The position numbers and the translations under genes were made by a program. This document shows positions 51,611 through 59,729 of a DNA stretch of 64,000 bases, piece by piece. The stretch spans positions 186,001 through 250,000 of the forward strand of contig NZ_RKRF01000010.1 of assembly GCF_003843875.1 (NCBI RefSeq), written 5' to 3'. The notes beneath the pieces were generated by a model. That model was not told where the DNA came from, did not search any database, and was given only the letters and a program-made list of their open reading frames with translations. The stretch comes from Aquisalibacillus elongatus (GTDB lineage: Bacteria > Bacillota > Bacilli > Bacillales > Alkalibacillaceae). Within the stretch, counting starts at the first letter, position 1; each line of letters begins with the position of its first letter.

Positions 51611-53581
51611 TTGCGACATAAAGCAAACAAATGCGGTAGTATTCCAATTCATAATTGGATTTTTGACAATATTATGGATGCCGTATTATTTATGGATCAA
51701 AATGGAATGATACTAGATTTTAATCAGGCTTCAAAAGAGTTATTACACCTAGATATCGATCAAAAACCAGAGATTACAAATTATTTGTGTTTAGATTCTC
51801 TCACACCAACAGAAGGTAAAGAACAACTTGTGAAAACGAATGAAAATCCAGAAAGGCTTATTTTAGCTAAAAGTATTTTTATTGATGATCAAATATGTTT
51901 GGTCATACGTGAGGGTGGTCTGAAAGCGAATAAAGACACGCTCCATTATTCATTTAATAATTTGATGAATGGCCCGTATGAAGGGGTTGTTATGCATGAT
52001 GGAGAGAAAATTGTTGATTGTGACCAGGCGTTTGCGAGCTTATCTGGATACAACCGATCCGAGTTATTGGGGCAGTCTATTTTAGACCTTATTCATCCAA
52101 ATGATCATCAAAAAATGATTAAAAGTATTCAATCTACTCATAACGCACCCTATACGGTTAAAGGGATTCGCAAGGATGATAGCGTTATTTATACTGAAAT
52201 AGTCCCTGAAACACTCCAGATAGAAGAAAATTCAATGAGAATAGCTGTGGTTCGAAATATTACAGAGCGTATTGAAAATGAGAAGCAAATTGAATTTATG
52301 GCGTACTACGATGAATTAACCGATTTGCCTAACCGTAATTACTTTCAAAAAGTATTAAAAGACGAGATTAAGGCAGCTGAGTTGAGTTCACGTCAGTTAG
52401 CCGTTCACTTTATCGATTTAGATTATTTTAAACACATCAATGATACATTGGGTTATCAATTTGGAGACCAACTCTTAAAATCCTGTGCTGATCGTTTAAA
52501 GAAGTTATTATTAGAAGACGTATTTATCGCTAGAATGACCGGTGATGAGTTTTTAGTATTGCAACGTAATATCGGTAGTGAAGAAGACGCTAAAGCATTT
52601 GCGCAAAAGCTTATAAAATATTTTAAGCAACCTTTGAATGTTGATGGGTATGAAATATATACGTCTATTAGTGTAGGGATTAGCTTATATCCAGATTTAG
52701 CACAAACACCATCAGATTTAATTAAACAGGCAGATACCGCCATGAATTTAACTAAAGAACGTAATAAAAATGATTATCAAGTCTTTAAAAAATCGCTAAC
52801 AGAAGGTTTTAAAGAGCGATTACACTTAGAGACAGAGTTACATAAAGCACTGAAAAATAAAGATTTTGAGTTATATTTTCAACCTCAAATTGATATTAAA
52901 CAAGATGAGATCATCGGTTTAGAAGCATTATGTCGATGGAACCATATCGATAAAGGAATCATTCCACCTAATCAATTTATACCGTTAGCTGAACAAACAG
53001 GTTTAATTGTTGAGTTAGGGGATTGGGTAATCCGTGAGGCTTGCAGACAGAATAAAATGTGGCAGGACATGGGATTTCCAAAAGTAAAAGTAAGTGTCAA
53101 TCTTTCTGCCAAACAGTTCTTACAGCGAGACCTTGTGAGCAATATAGCGGAAATCCTAGCGAATACAGGTCTAGAGTCTGAATATCTAGAGTTAGAGATT
53201 ACCGAAAGCATGGCAATGACAAATGAGAAGTATATTATTGAAACATTAAAAGGTTTTCAAACTTTAGGAGTAAATGTCGCCTTAGATGATTTTGGAACTG
53301 GTTACTCTTCATTAAAATATTTAAGCCAATTTCCACTCAGTAAACTGAAGATTGATCGATTATTTATACAAAATAGAACCGAACAAAACATTGCAATAGT
53401 TAAAACAATCATTCATTTATCTCATTCATTAAACCTTAAAGTTATTGCAGAAGGGGTAGAGAATGAGGAAGACTTAATGTTTTTAAATAATGAAAATTGT
53501 GATGAAGTCCAAGGGTTTTATTTTAGTAAACCTTTACCAGTCAGTGAAGTGAATGGATTTTTTAATAAAAAATTATCGTAA
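51611..53581 (+). CDS. PAS-PAS-GGDEF-EAL protein (probable c-di-GMP phosphodiesterase)
   Basis: The 656-residue protein has PAS 1 (about 15-110), PAS 2 (about 115-225), a GGDEF domain (about 235-395) and an EAL domain (about 405-650). The cyclase signature reads MTGDEF instead of GGDEF. The EAL domain keeps its metal and catalytic residues: GLEALCRW, VNLSAKQF, EITES, LDDFGTGYSSL, KIDRLF, AEGVENEEDL and DEVQGFYFSKPL. It is therefore likely to degrade c-di-GMP, with the GGDEF domain possibly regulatory. No membrane helix, so cytoplasmic. TTG start 7 bases after GAGGGGG, 20 bases after ktrD, suggesting co-transcription. Confidence 0.9.
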   Translation: MRHKANKCGSIPIHNWIFDNIMDAVLFMDQNGMILDFNQASKELLHLDIDQKPEITNYLCLDSLTPTEGKEQLVKTNENPERLILAKSIFIDDQICLVIREGGLKANKDTLHYSFNNLMNGPYEGVVMHDGEKIVDCDQAFASLSGYNRSELLGQSILDLIHPNDHQKMIKSIQSTHNAPYTVKGIRKDDSVIYTEIVPETLQIEENSMRIAVVRNITERIENEKQIEFMAYYDELTDLPNRNYFQKVLKDEIKAAELSSRQLAVHFIDLDYFKHINDTLGYQFGDQLLKSCADRLKKLLLEDVFIARMTGDEFLVLQRNIGSEEDAKAFAQKLIKYFKQPLNVDGYEIYTSISVGISLYPDLAQTPSDLIKQADTAMNLTKERNKNDYQVFKKSLTEGFKERLHLETELHKALKNKDFELYFQPQIDIKQDEIIGLEALCRWNHIDKGIIPPNQFIPLAEQTGLIVELGDWVIREACRQNKMWQDMGFPKVKVSVNLSAKQFLQRDLVSNIAEILANTGLESEYLELEITESMAMTNEKYIIETLKGFQTLGVNVALDDFGTGYSSLKYLSQFPLSKLKIDRLFIQNRTEQNIAIVKTIIHLSHSLNLKVIAEGVENEEDLMFLNNENCDEVQGFYFSKPLPVSEVNGFFNKKLS

Positions 53582-53590
53582 TAGAAGAGT

Positions 53591-53624
53591 AGGCTGCCCA
53601 AAATAAGTATCGGGCAGCCTTTTT
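53591..53624 (+). terminator. Intrinsic terminator
   Basis: AGGCTGCCC (53591-53599) pairs with GGGCAGCCT (53612-53620), followed by T. Ends the ktrD-GGDEF/EAL unit. Confidence 0.9.
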
Positions 53625-53654
53625 AAGTTAGTTTTCAACTAGCCTAAACTTCAT

Positions 53655-53768
53655 TTAGCAGTAAAAAGCAGCACCTACAATGATGAGTAAGATGAATAGA
53701 ACAACAATGATCACAAAGTTGTTGTTATTGCCGTATCCTACATTGCTCCCAACATTTCCTCCGTACAT
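53655..53768 (-). CDS. YjcZ-family sporulation peptide, 37 aa
   Basis: On the minus strand ATG 53768 follows GGAGGTGAT. The product begins [17 protein letters not shown] and continues with the hydrophobic segment [20 protein letters not shown]: a Gly/Asn/Tyr head with one helix, the layout of the YjcZ/SscA small spore proteins. Such peptides are made in the mother cell and found in spore coats or membranes. It is monocistronic. Confidence 0.85.
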   Translation of the reverse strand: MYGGNVGSNVGYGNNNNFVIIVVLFILLIIVGAAFYC

Positions 53769-53851
53769 ACAATCACCTCCATAAGCGCTTGTAGGATATG
53801 TATATGACAAATTAAATGGGTGTGTAAGGATATTAACCTATATATAAGCAT

Positions 53852-53883
53852 AAAAAATAGTGCGACTATCATAGCCGCACTAT
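53852..53883 (-). terminator. Terminator of the protease operon
   Basis: Minus-strand ATAGTGCG and CGCACTAT (53876-53883 and 53857-53864) pair, with an inner partial stem, followed by T residues. Overlaps the stop codon of the serine protease gene. Confidence 0.8.
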
Positions 53884-55097
53884 CCTTGCTCTTCTGATTT
53901 ATCTTCCTCTTTAAGGTCTTCAGGGTCGATTTGTTGCTCTGTCTTAGATAGCAATTCGCGTTCGAATGACAAGATTTTTAATTGATCGTTTTCATACCCG
54001 ATTGTAAATGTTGTTTTATAATGATGAACTTCCATAGTTTCTTCATCTTTACGAATATGGTGATCCGTTGAAACGTTGGCTTTAATTTTATCATCTTCTG
54101 GTTCTAGAAATTCCGTATCTTGAATTTCGATGTCAACAGCTTGAACACTTAAATCTCTGAAGTCTTGATAAGTACGCTTAATTTGTTCGTTACTCCCTAA
54201 TAATGAATATGCAGCGAAATAATCGCGAACATTCAATGTATCATAGTAGTAATTCAGAAGATATGAAGCGTCATTTTTTAAAGACTCAGGATTAACATTT
54301 TGAACACTTTGATGATTAATATCGTAAGACAGCTCTTGATTATCCGCCATGTCTGACCACATTTGAATTAAGTCATAAACTTGAGAAATAGGGATGGTAA
54401 ATCCCATGTTACCTTCACGGTTGGCTGCAGTATTAATTCCGATGATCGACCCTGTGTTCTTATGAATAAGAGGGCCGCCGCTATTACCTTGTGAAATATT
54501 AGCAGATACTTGATAAAGATTATTATATTCATAATTTTCTACTGAAAAACTTCTTCCCTTAGCTGAGATAATGCCATCAGTAAAGGTGTTTCTAAATCCG
54601 TGAGGTGAACCGACGGCTATAATTTCATCTCCCGTATTAGGTTCAAAGTTAGGGTCTATTTTCATTGAACCTTCGTTCTTAAGTTGTGGAACACGTATGA
54701 CAGCAACATCTTTTTTTAAGTCCATATCAATTAAAGCCCCTGGGTAAGTAGAGGAACCGTCAGACGTTTTGACAAATATATCTGTTGCGTCTTCAACCAC
54801 ATGGGCATTGGTGACAATGTCGCCTTTATTATTAAATAGGAAACCTGATCCTTCACTTTGTGTCGTTGAACCGACAGCTTCGATTTGGACAACGTACTTT
54901 TGTGCTTCGTGGATGATTGTCTGTAAATCTTTCACTTCAGTATTGTTATCGTCCTCAACAACCTCGACAATCCCCTCAGATTCAGCTAATACCTCTTGAT
55001 CCCAACTTGTGTAATAAAAGTACATGGCTATAGCTGAAATAAATAAAATGACAACCGATAACGTAATCGGTAAAACTAGGTTTTGTTTATGTGGCAT
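53880..55097 (-). CDS. Membrane-anchored trypsin-like (HtrA-type) serine protease with C-terminal extra domain
   Basis: The 405-residue protein has one N-terminal membrane helix (about 10-28), a trypsin-like domain (about 65-245) with His99 (VTNAHVVE), Asp130 (KKDVAVI) and Ser206 (QGNSGGPL), and, instead of a PDZ domain, a C-terminal domain (about 275-385) that looks NTF2-like, then an acidic tail. It should cleave proteins at the outer face of the membrane. The zinc-ribbon protein gene is 10 bases upstream, so the two are one operon. Confidence 0.88.
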   Translation of the reverse strand: MPHKQNLVLPITLSVVILFISAIAMYFYYTSWDQEVLAESEGIVEVVEDDNNTEVKDLQTIIHEAQKYVVQIEAVGSTTQSEGSGFLFNNKGDIVTNAHVVEDATDIFVKTSDGSSTYPGALIDMDLKKDVAVIRVPQLKNEGSMKIDPNFEPNTGDEIIAVGSPHGFRNTFTDGIISAKGRSFSVENYEYNNLYQVSANISQGNSGGPLIHKNTGSIIGINTAANREGNMGFTIPISQVYDLIQMWSDMADNQELSYDINHQSVQNVNPESLKNDASYLLNYYYDTLNVRDYFAAYSLLGSNEQIKRTYQDFRDLSVQAVDIEIQDTEFLEPEDDKIKANVSTDHHIRKDEETMEVHHYKTTFTIGYENDQLKILSFERELLSKTEQQIDPEDLKEEDKSEEQG

Positions 55098-55107
55098 TGT
55101 ATCACTC

Positions 55108-56280
55108 CTATTGGCCTTCTAAATACCACTGAATTTGTTCAATATTAACGTCTACTGTTACATCGTCTTCAATTTCAAAGTGAGTATATTCGAACTGGCC
55201 CGTTTCTTCAGGGTACAGCGTTTCTGGATATAAGAAGGTTTCATTCTCGGCTAATACTTCATCAGATTCCTGATCCGTCAATATATACTTTACAGAAATC
55301 GAATAAATAGGGACCGTGGCTATACTTTTAATTTGTCCTGACACGATCAATTCATCATTATCGTTTCTATCAGTTTCAATACCGATAAGCTCAACCGCGT
55401 CGTTGGCATTGTTTTCTTGTTCGATTTCGTATTGATTTAACGCTTGTTGAATTCGTTCTTGTTGTTCCGTTTCAAAAGCTACTTGCTGTTTTTCAATCGT
55501 CGTTTTTAAACTTTCAAGCCTTTCATTATCTGGAACGTATTTCAACGCATCATTTACAACGGCAAGGGCATTTGAAAAATGGTTTTGATTTAACTCTTCA
55601 TTCGCACGATTGAAAGAATGGTTTACAATTCGTTCTTTCATTTGGTCCTCTAGTTGACCTGCTTCATCTGTATTAATGGACTCAACCTGATAAAGCTGCA
55701 TTTTCAGCTCATCAATACTGGAGTCGTCTTCTAATTGATATTTGACTTGAGAGATTTTAATTTCATTACGTTTTTCTAAAATATCACTTAATAATTCATT
55801 GATAACTTCACCGTTATATTTGTTTAATTGGCTTTCTATATCTTGTGTCAAATTAATAGCTTGTTGAAACGACTGCTCTTCAATCATAGAATCAACAGCA
55901 TTTAGCTCTTCATTCACCTCTATAGCGATATCCATGAATTCCATACTGTCAGAAGCAGCTGTGAAATTACTCTTGTATTCTAGTGATTGACGAAATTTTT
56001 CTTTAGCATTTAAGTATTGTCCCTCTAAAGCTAATTCAATTCCTTCTTCATAAGTTTCAACCGCTTTGTCTTGCTGATAATCGAGATAAAAATGTATAAT
56101 GATGGCGATTAATAATACTAGAATTAATGTCGATAATGGAGCTAACCACCATTTATTAAAGCCTTTTTCGGATGGTTCATTAAATCGTTCGTCTGTGTCT
56201 GTTGGAAGCTTGGAACCACAAGAGACGCAATATAGTTCTTCATCTCGTGTTTCAGCCCCACATTTTGGGCAGTAAAACAT
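55108..56280 (-). CDS. Zinc-ribbon membrane protein with coiled exterior region
   Basis: From ATG 56280 the product is 390 residues: an N-terminal zinc ribbon (Cys4, Cys7, Cys18, Cys21 in YCPKCG and YCVSCG), a membrane helix (about 47-68), a long helical, Glu/Gln-rich TPR-like region (about 75-280) and a C-terminal beta-rich domain (about 290-385, FxxAM-like). Zinc ribbons face the cytoplasm, the rest is outside. First gene of the operon with the serine protease; a scaffold or adaptor role is inferred. Confidence 0.8.
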   Translation of the reverse strand: MFYCPKCGAETRDEELYCVSCGSKLPTDTDERFNEPSEKGFNKWWLAPLSTLILVLLIAIIIHFYLDYQQDKAVETYEEGIELALEGQYLNAKEKFRQSLEYKSNFTAASDSMEFMDIAIEVNEELNAVDSMIEEQSFQQAINLTQDIESQLNKYNGEVINELLSDILEKRNEIKISQVKYQLEDDSSIDELKMQLYQVESINTDEAGQLEDQMKERIVNHSFNRANEELNQNHFSNALAVVNDALKYVPDNERLESLKTTIEKQQVAFETEQQERIQQALNQYEIEQENNANDAVELIGIETDRNDNDELIVSGQIKSIATVPIYSISVKYILTDQESDEVLAENETFLYPETLYPEETGQFEYTHFEIEDDVTVDVNIEQIQWYLEGQ

Positions 56281-56454
56281 GTTCATCACCTAATCTATAA
56301 TTATGTATTTATGGTATTGATTTTTGACAATAAGTTTAAGGTTATGTCACTATTTTACAATATAGAAGAAAATAAAAAAATGAATATGTATGATATAATA
56401 TTTTTGGTAAACTAATAGTAACATAAGATATATCTTTTCTGAGGAGGAATTTTC

Positions 56455-56547
56455 ATGGAATCACTTGATACTGTCATGGGGATTGTCAGCTTAGCATTAC
56501 TAGCTACATTCATTGGCTATTGCCTTTTCGATAACGCAAAACATTAA
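56455..56547 (+). CDS. Small single-TM peptide, 30 aa
   Basis: ATG 56455 follows GAGGAGGAA with 7-base spacing. The product has an acidic start (MESLDTVMG), one helix IVSLALLATFIGYCLF and a DNAKH tail. It is followed by a strong terminator, so it is a complete transcription unit. Function unknown. Confidence 0.65.
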   Translation: MESLDTVMGIVSLALLATFIGYCLFDNAKH

Positions 56548-56572
56548 TACTTACATTATATTTGACGTACTC

Positions 56573-56608
56573 AAAGTGTGGAATGTTTCATTCATTCCAC
56601 ACTTTTTT
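56573..56608 (+). terminator. Strong intrinsic terminator
   Basis: AAAGTGTGGAATG (56573-56585) pairs perfectly with CATTCCACACTTT (56593-56605), followed by a long T run. Confidence 0.92.
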
Positions 56609-56650
56609 TATTTTTTTACGATTGTATGAGTGAACAAGGAGGTGAATGTA

Positions 56651-56872
56651 ATGGCAACTCAAGTAAAAACAAGAACTCAGCTTCAATTAATGTTTGATGC
56701 TGGTATTGGTGAAGACGGTAAAAACATTATAAAACGTCGTTCATTTAATCAGGTGAAGATGGATACAACGGCTGATCAGCTTTATGCGGTCAGTGATGCG
56801 TTAGCTTCACTACAAGAGCATGCATTAGTGAACATTGTTCGAAATGACTCCTTTGATGTTAACGAATTATAA
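56651..56872 (+). CDS. DUF1659 protein
   Basis: From ATG 56651, with a consensus AAGGAGGTGA, the 73-residue product contains LQLMFDAGIGEDGKNIIKRR and a TADQLYAVSDALASLQ helix, the layout of DUF1659. The family has unknown function and is regularly next to DUF2922 and YvrJ genes in Bacillaceae, as here. Confidence 0.88.
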   Translation: MATQVKTRTQLQLMFDAGIGEDGKNIIKRRSFNQVKMDTTADQLYAVSDALASLQEHALVNIVRNDSFDVNEL

Positions 56873-56909
56873 AAGCGACATGACAATATAGAGAAGGGAG
56901 GGTTAATAA

Positions 56910-57128
56910 ATGGCAAAGCGTTTAGAACTTAAATTCAAAAACGAAGAGGGGAAAGTTGCGACGATCTCGTTGGATAATCCGATTGAGCCAACTGATCCTG
57001 TGGCGGTTCAACAAGCGATGGATACCATCATTTCTAATGATGTGTTTCTTTCTAGCGGGGGGTCATTTGTGGAAGTAGACAGTGCTCGAATTGTAGATCG
57101 TACTGTCACTGAAATCCCATTAACATAA
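56910..57128 (+). CDS. DUF2922 protein
   Basis: The 72-residue product (MAKRLELKFKNEEGK, SLDNPIEPTDP, VVDRTVTEI-like end: RIVDRTVTEIPL) matches DUF2922. It is 37 bases after the DUF1659 gene with its own strong ribosome site (GAAGGGAGGG). Unknown function; presumed partner of the DUF1659 and YvrJ proteins. Confidence 0.88.
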   Translation: MAKRLELKFKNEEGKVATISLDNPIEPTDPVAVQQAMDTIISNDVFLSSGGSFVEVDSARIVDRTVTEIPLT

Positions 57129-57138
57129 TGATTCAGAG

Positions 57139-57170
57139 AAAAAGGCCTTATGAATTTAAGGTCTTTTTCT
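57139..57170 (+). terminator. Intrinsic terminator
   Basis: AAAAAGGCCTTA (57139-57150) pairs with TAAGGTCTTTTT (57157-57168) with one wobble, with T tail. Lies between DUF2922 and YvrJ genes; readthrough would allow YvrJ expression. Confidence 0.8.
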
Positions 57171-57204
57171 TATTTAGAATTGTAAACTGAAAGGAGGACT
57201 CGGT

Positions 57205-57339
57205 ATGGAAGCTTGGGTGAATTGGATTCCTGAAGTTGGTTTTCCGATTTTGGTAACATTTTATTTGTTACACCGAATTGAAAAACGACTTGAGGAGCTA
57301 AACGAATCCATATTACACTTACCGAAACATTTGAACTAA
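57205..57339 (+). CDS. YvrJ-family protein, 44 aa
   Basis: ATG 57205 follows AAAGGAGGA. The product has the family pattern: WVNWIPEVGFPILVTFYLLH, one membrane helix, then a RIEKRLEELNESI helix. YvrJ proteins are small membrane proteins of unknown function that accompany DUF1659/DUF2922 proteins, consistent with the two genes just upstream. Confidence 0.85.
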   Translation: MEAWVNWIPEVGFPILVTFYLLHRIEKRLEELNESILHLPKHLN

Positions 57340-57371
57340 AAACATAGTGGCTGAGACAATAAATAAAGTAA

Positions 57372-57413
57372 AGACCGTACATTGATTGGGGCGTCTTAAT
57401 CATTGTACGGTCT
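57372..57413 (+). terminator. Long hairpin after yvrJ-like gene
   Basis: AGACCGTACATTGATT (57372-57387) pairs, with one mismatch, with AATCATTGTACGGTCT (57398-57413). The T tail is weak. It follows the yvrJ-like gene and precedes the structured RNA element, and may act as terminator or as part of that element. Confidence 0.6.
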
Positions 57414-57427
57414 CTATTATATGCTCC

Positions 57428-57598
57428 GTCAAAATACTCCGCTTTCCGCAGGCACGGCGCGGGCTTCCCAAAACTCACTCCCGTTCGTTACACTAAGGGT
57501 GTTCGGGTAAGTACGCAACGTCCTGTTGCAACGCCGAATTGACCCACATCCTGTGGCCCTCGGCTCGTGCGTTCCTGCAGGAGTCTACGTATTTTGAC
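57428..57598 (+). ncRNA. Bacillaceae-1-like structured RNA / intergenic repeat element
   Basis: The element is bounded by a perfect 10-bp inverted repeat, GTCAAAATAC (57428-57437) and GTATTTTGAC (57589-57598), with further closing pairs (CTCC/GGAG, GCAGG/CCTGC, CACG/CGTG). Inside are two hairpins with RUCCU loops: GCAAC-GTCCT-GTTGC (57515-57529) and CCAC-ATCCT-GTGG (57544-57556). Two RUCCU terminal loops are the defining feature of the Bacillaceae-1 RNA motif, which gives the plus strand as sense. The region is far more GC-rich than its flanks. It fills most of the 333-base gap between yvrJ and the signal peptidase gene. Confidence 0.75.
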
Positions 57599-57672
57599 TA
57601 CGCTTGACATGCATTTCTATCTACTTGACTTTTTCAATTGTAATATACCTTTTTCAACAAACTCTATTACTT

Positions 57673-58182
57673 TTATCGTGTAAATGAAATTTGATCAAAC
57701 GGGAAAATGATAAACTCAGACCTGCCGATAATATCGTCCTCATTAATATCTCCTAAGCCATTTCGACTGTCCTTACTAATATCACGATTATCTCCAACGA
57801 CAAAATATTGGTCTGCGGGTACTTTTTTCGGGCCAAAGTCCTCTGTTTCTTGACGCTGTTCAGGAGATATATATGGTTCATTCACAGGTTGACCGTCAAT
57901 ATATAGTTGATGGTCTTTGAATTCAACTGTTTCATTCGGTAATCCGATGATTCGTTTCACATAGTTTTTATTCGGGTGTTGAATAATGACTATGTCACCA
58001 CGCTCTGGTTCATCCAAAAGATATACAGCTTTATTAAAAATGACCCTTTCTCCATTATGTAAAGTAGGGTCCATACTAGTTCCTTCTACAATGGACGTCG
58101 CAAATACATATGACCTTAGAAAGAATGCTAATACAACAGCTATAAGAATTGCCTTTGTCCATTCCCATATTTCTTTTTTCAA
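57673..58182 (-). CDS. Signal peptidase I
   Basis: The roughly 169-residue enzyme has an N-terminal membrane anchor (about 10-28), the catalytic Ser36 in VEGTSMDPTL, Lys76 in NYVKRIIGLP, and box D/E GDNRDISKDSR. This is the SipS/T-type bacterial enzyme that cleaves secretory signal peptides. TTG 58182 is preferred because AAAGGGAG lies 7-8 bases upstream; an in-frame ATG at 58203 places that sequence inside the gene and lacks its own site. Confidence 0.93.
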   Translation of the reverse strand: MKKEIWEWTKAILIAVVLAFFLRSYVFATSIVEGTSMDPTLHNGERVIFNKAVYLLDEPERGDIVIIQHPNKNYVKRIIGLPNETVEFKDHQLYIDGQPVNEPYISPEQRQETEDFGPKKVPADQYFVVGDNRDISKDSRNGLGDINEDDIIGRSEFIIFPFDQISFTR

Positions 58183-58362
58183 GGAAATCTCCCTTTCAAC
58201 CATATCTATATTTATATCCTACCACATATTTCTGTTTAAAGTATTTAATATTATTTATAATTATTTTACAACTTTATTAACAATGTATAAAATAGTGTGT
58301 TAGATAAACTATTATATGTTATGATGTTTGATATATTCAGCATTTCCCGAGGAGGAACGACT

Positions 58363-58548
58363 GTGTCAAAACAATTCAAACTACAAAAATTACAAAGTGA
58401 GATTGAGCAGCTTAGAAGCAAAATGGAAGAGATCGCTTCCACTTATGGTTATACAAGCAAGGAATCTATTCAACTCTCTCAAGAATTAGACTACCTTTTA
58501 AATGAATATCAATGCATTAGCTCTTGTAACAAAGTTCCAACACGTTAA
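58363..58548 (+). CDS. Spo0E-family aspartyl-phosphate phosphatase
   Basis: The 61-residue product is two antiparallel helices with the Spo0E signature SQELDYLLNEY. The family dephosphorylates Spo0A~P (or related regulators) and so delays sporulation. GTG 58363 is 8 bases after GAGGAGGA. Its stop overlaps that of the convergent patA gene by 4 bases. Confidence 0.9.
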   Translation: MSKQFKLQKLQSEIEQLRSKMEEIASTYGYTSKESIQLSQELDYLLNEYQCISSCNKVPTR

Positions 58549-59705
58549 CCTTTGTTCGTTTTTATAAATTCCTCCAGTCGATCTAACCCTTCTTTTAATA
58601 CTTCTTCATGGTAGGCATAAGAGATCCTCATATATCCTTGCCCGTAAGATGAAAAGGCATCACCAGGTACTAAAGCTAACTTAGCTTCTTTTACTAATGT
58701 TAATCCAAAGTCAAATGATGTTTGATCGCTAGGTGCAAGCTTTGGAAACACATAAAAAGCACCGTCTGGTATTACAACATCAATCCCCATCTCAGTAAGT
58801 CGCTTAACGACATAATTTCTTCTCTTTAAATAACTTTCTCTCATTTCTTTAGGGTCATTTATACCATTTGTTAAGGCTTCTAGTGCAGCGTATTGACTAG
58901 TAGAGGTCGGACATGACACATTATATTGATGTACTTTCAGGACGTGTTTTTGTAAATTTTTCGGCCCCATCAAAAATCCAATACGGAATCCTGTCATAGA
59001 ATGTGATTTAGAGACACCTTGAACAATAAAGGTTTGGTTTCGTACTTCTTCAAATGCTCCGATAGACACGTGTGGCTTCTCATAAGTTAATTCACTGTAG
59101 ATTTCATCAGCTAAAATAAAAATAGAATAATCCTTTAGTAATGTTGCAATATCCTTTAATTCGTTTTCATCCATTGATACCCCTGTCGGATTAGATGGGT
59201 AAGGTAAGATCACACATTTAGTATTCTCGGTGATATGTTTTTCGATTAAATCAGCTGTAAACTTAAAATTATGTTTTCTTGTATCAACGTAAACGGGTTT
59301 GCCTCCAGCTAGTTTAATTAAAGGTTCGTATGCTGGATAAACTGGACCAGGTAACAGTACTTCATCACCGGGGGATAAGATAGTTCTTAGAGTAATATCG
59401 ATAGCTTGTGATGCTCCAACCGTAACGATAATTTCATCTTGAGGATTATAATTCAGCTGATAATTTTGTTTAACGTAGTTTGAGATTGCTTCTCGTAATT
59501 CTAACACACCAGCATTAGGTGTATAAGTCGTTAGGTTTTGATCTAATGATTGTTTGGCTGCTTCTTTAATATGCTCAGGCGTCTGAAAATCAGGCTGTCC
59601 AATGGTGAGGGAAATCATATCTTTCTTACCTTGTACCATATTAAAGAATTGACGTATACCGGAGATCTCAATATTTTTGACGTTTTGGTTAATGCGTTGT
59701 TCCAA
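58545..59705 (-). CDS. patA: Aminotransferase PatA (N-acetyl-LL-diaminopimelate aminotransferase-like)
   Basis: The 386-residue class I/II aminotransferase has MISLTIGQPDFQTPEHIKEA, YTPNAGVLELREA, LPYPSNPTGV, LADEIYSEL, PLP-Lys in GVSKSHSMTGFRIG, and a conserved Arg near YMRISYAYHE. Length and motifs match Bacillus PatA, which acts in the acetylated branch of lysine/diaminopimelate synthesis. Single gene; the ZIP transporter gene lies 24 bases upstream on the same strand. Confidence 0.85.
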   Translation of the reverse strand: MEQRINQNVKNIEISGIRQFFNMVQGKKDMISLTIGQPDFQTPEHIKEAAKQSLDQNLTTYTPNAGVLELREAISNYVKQNYQLNYNPQDEIIVTVGASQAIDITLRTILSPGDEVLLPGPVYPAYEPLIKLAGGKPVYVDTRKHNFKFTADLIEKHITENTKCVILPYPSNPTGVSMDENELKDIATLLKDYSIFILADEIYSELTYEKPHVSIGAFEEVRNQTFIVQGVSKSHSMTGFRIGFLMGPKNLQKHVLKVHQYNVSCPTSTSQYAALEALTNGINDPKEMRESYLKRRNYVVKRLTEMGIDVVIPDGAFYVFPKLAPSDQTSFDFGLTLVKEAKLALVPGDAFSSYGQGYMRISYAYHEEVLKEGLDRLEEFIKTNKG

Positions 59706-59729
59706 TGTTATTCACCGCTCTTTCTCGTA

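Noticed and set aside
53777-53790. cre-like palindrome CATAAGCGCTTGTA upstream of the YjcZ-type gene
   Set aside because: It matches the CcpA consensus only partly, and a sporulation gene is an unlikely target; chance is enough to explain it.
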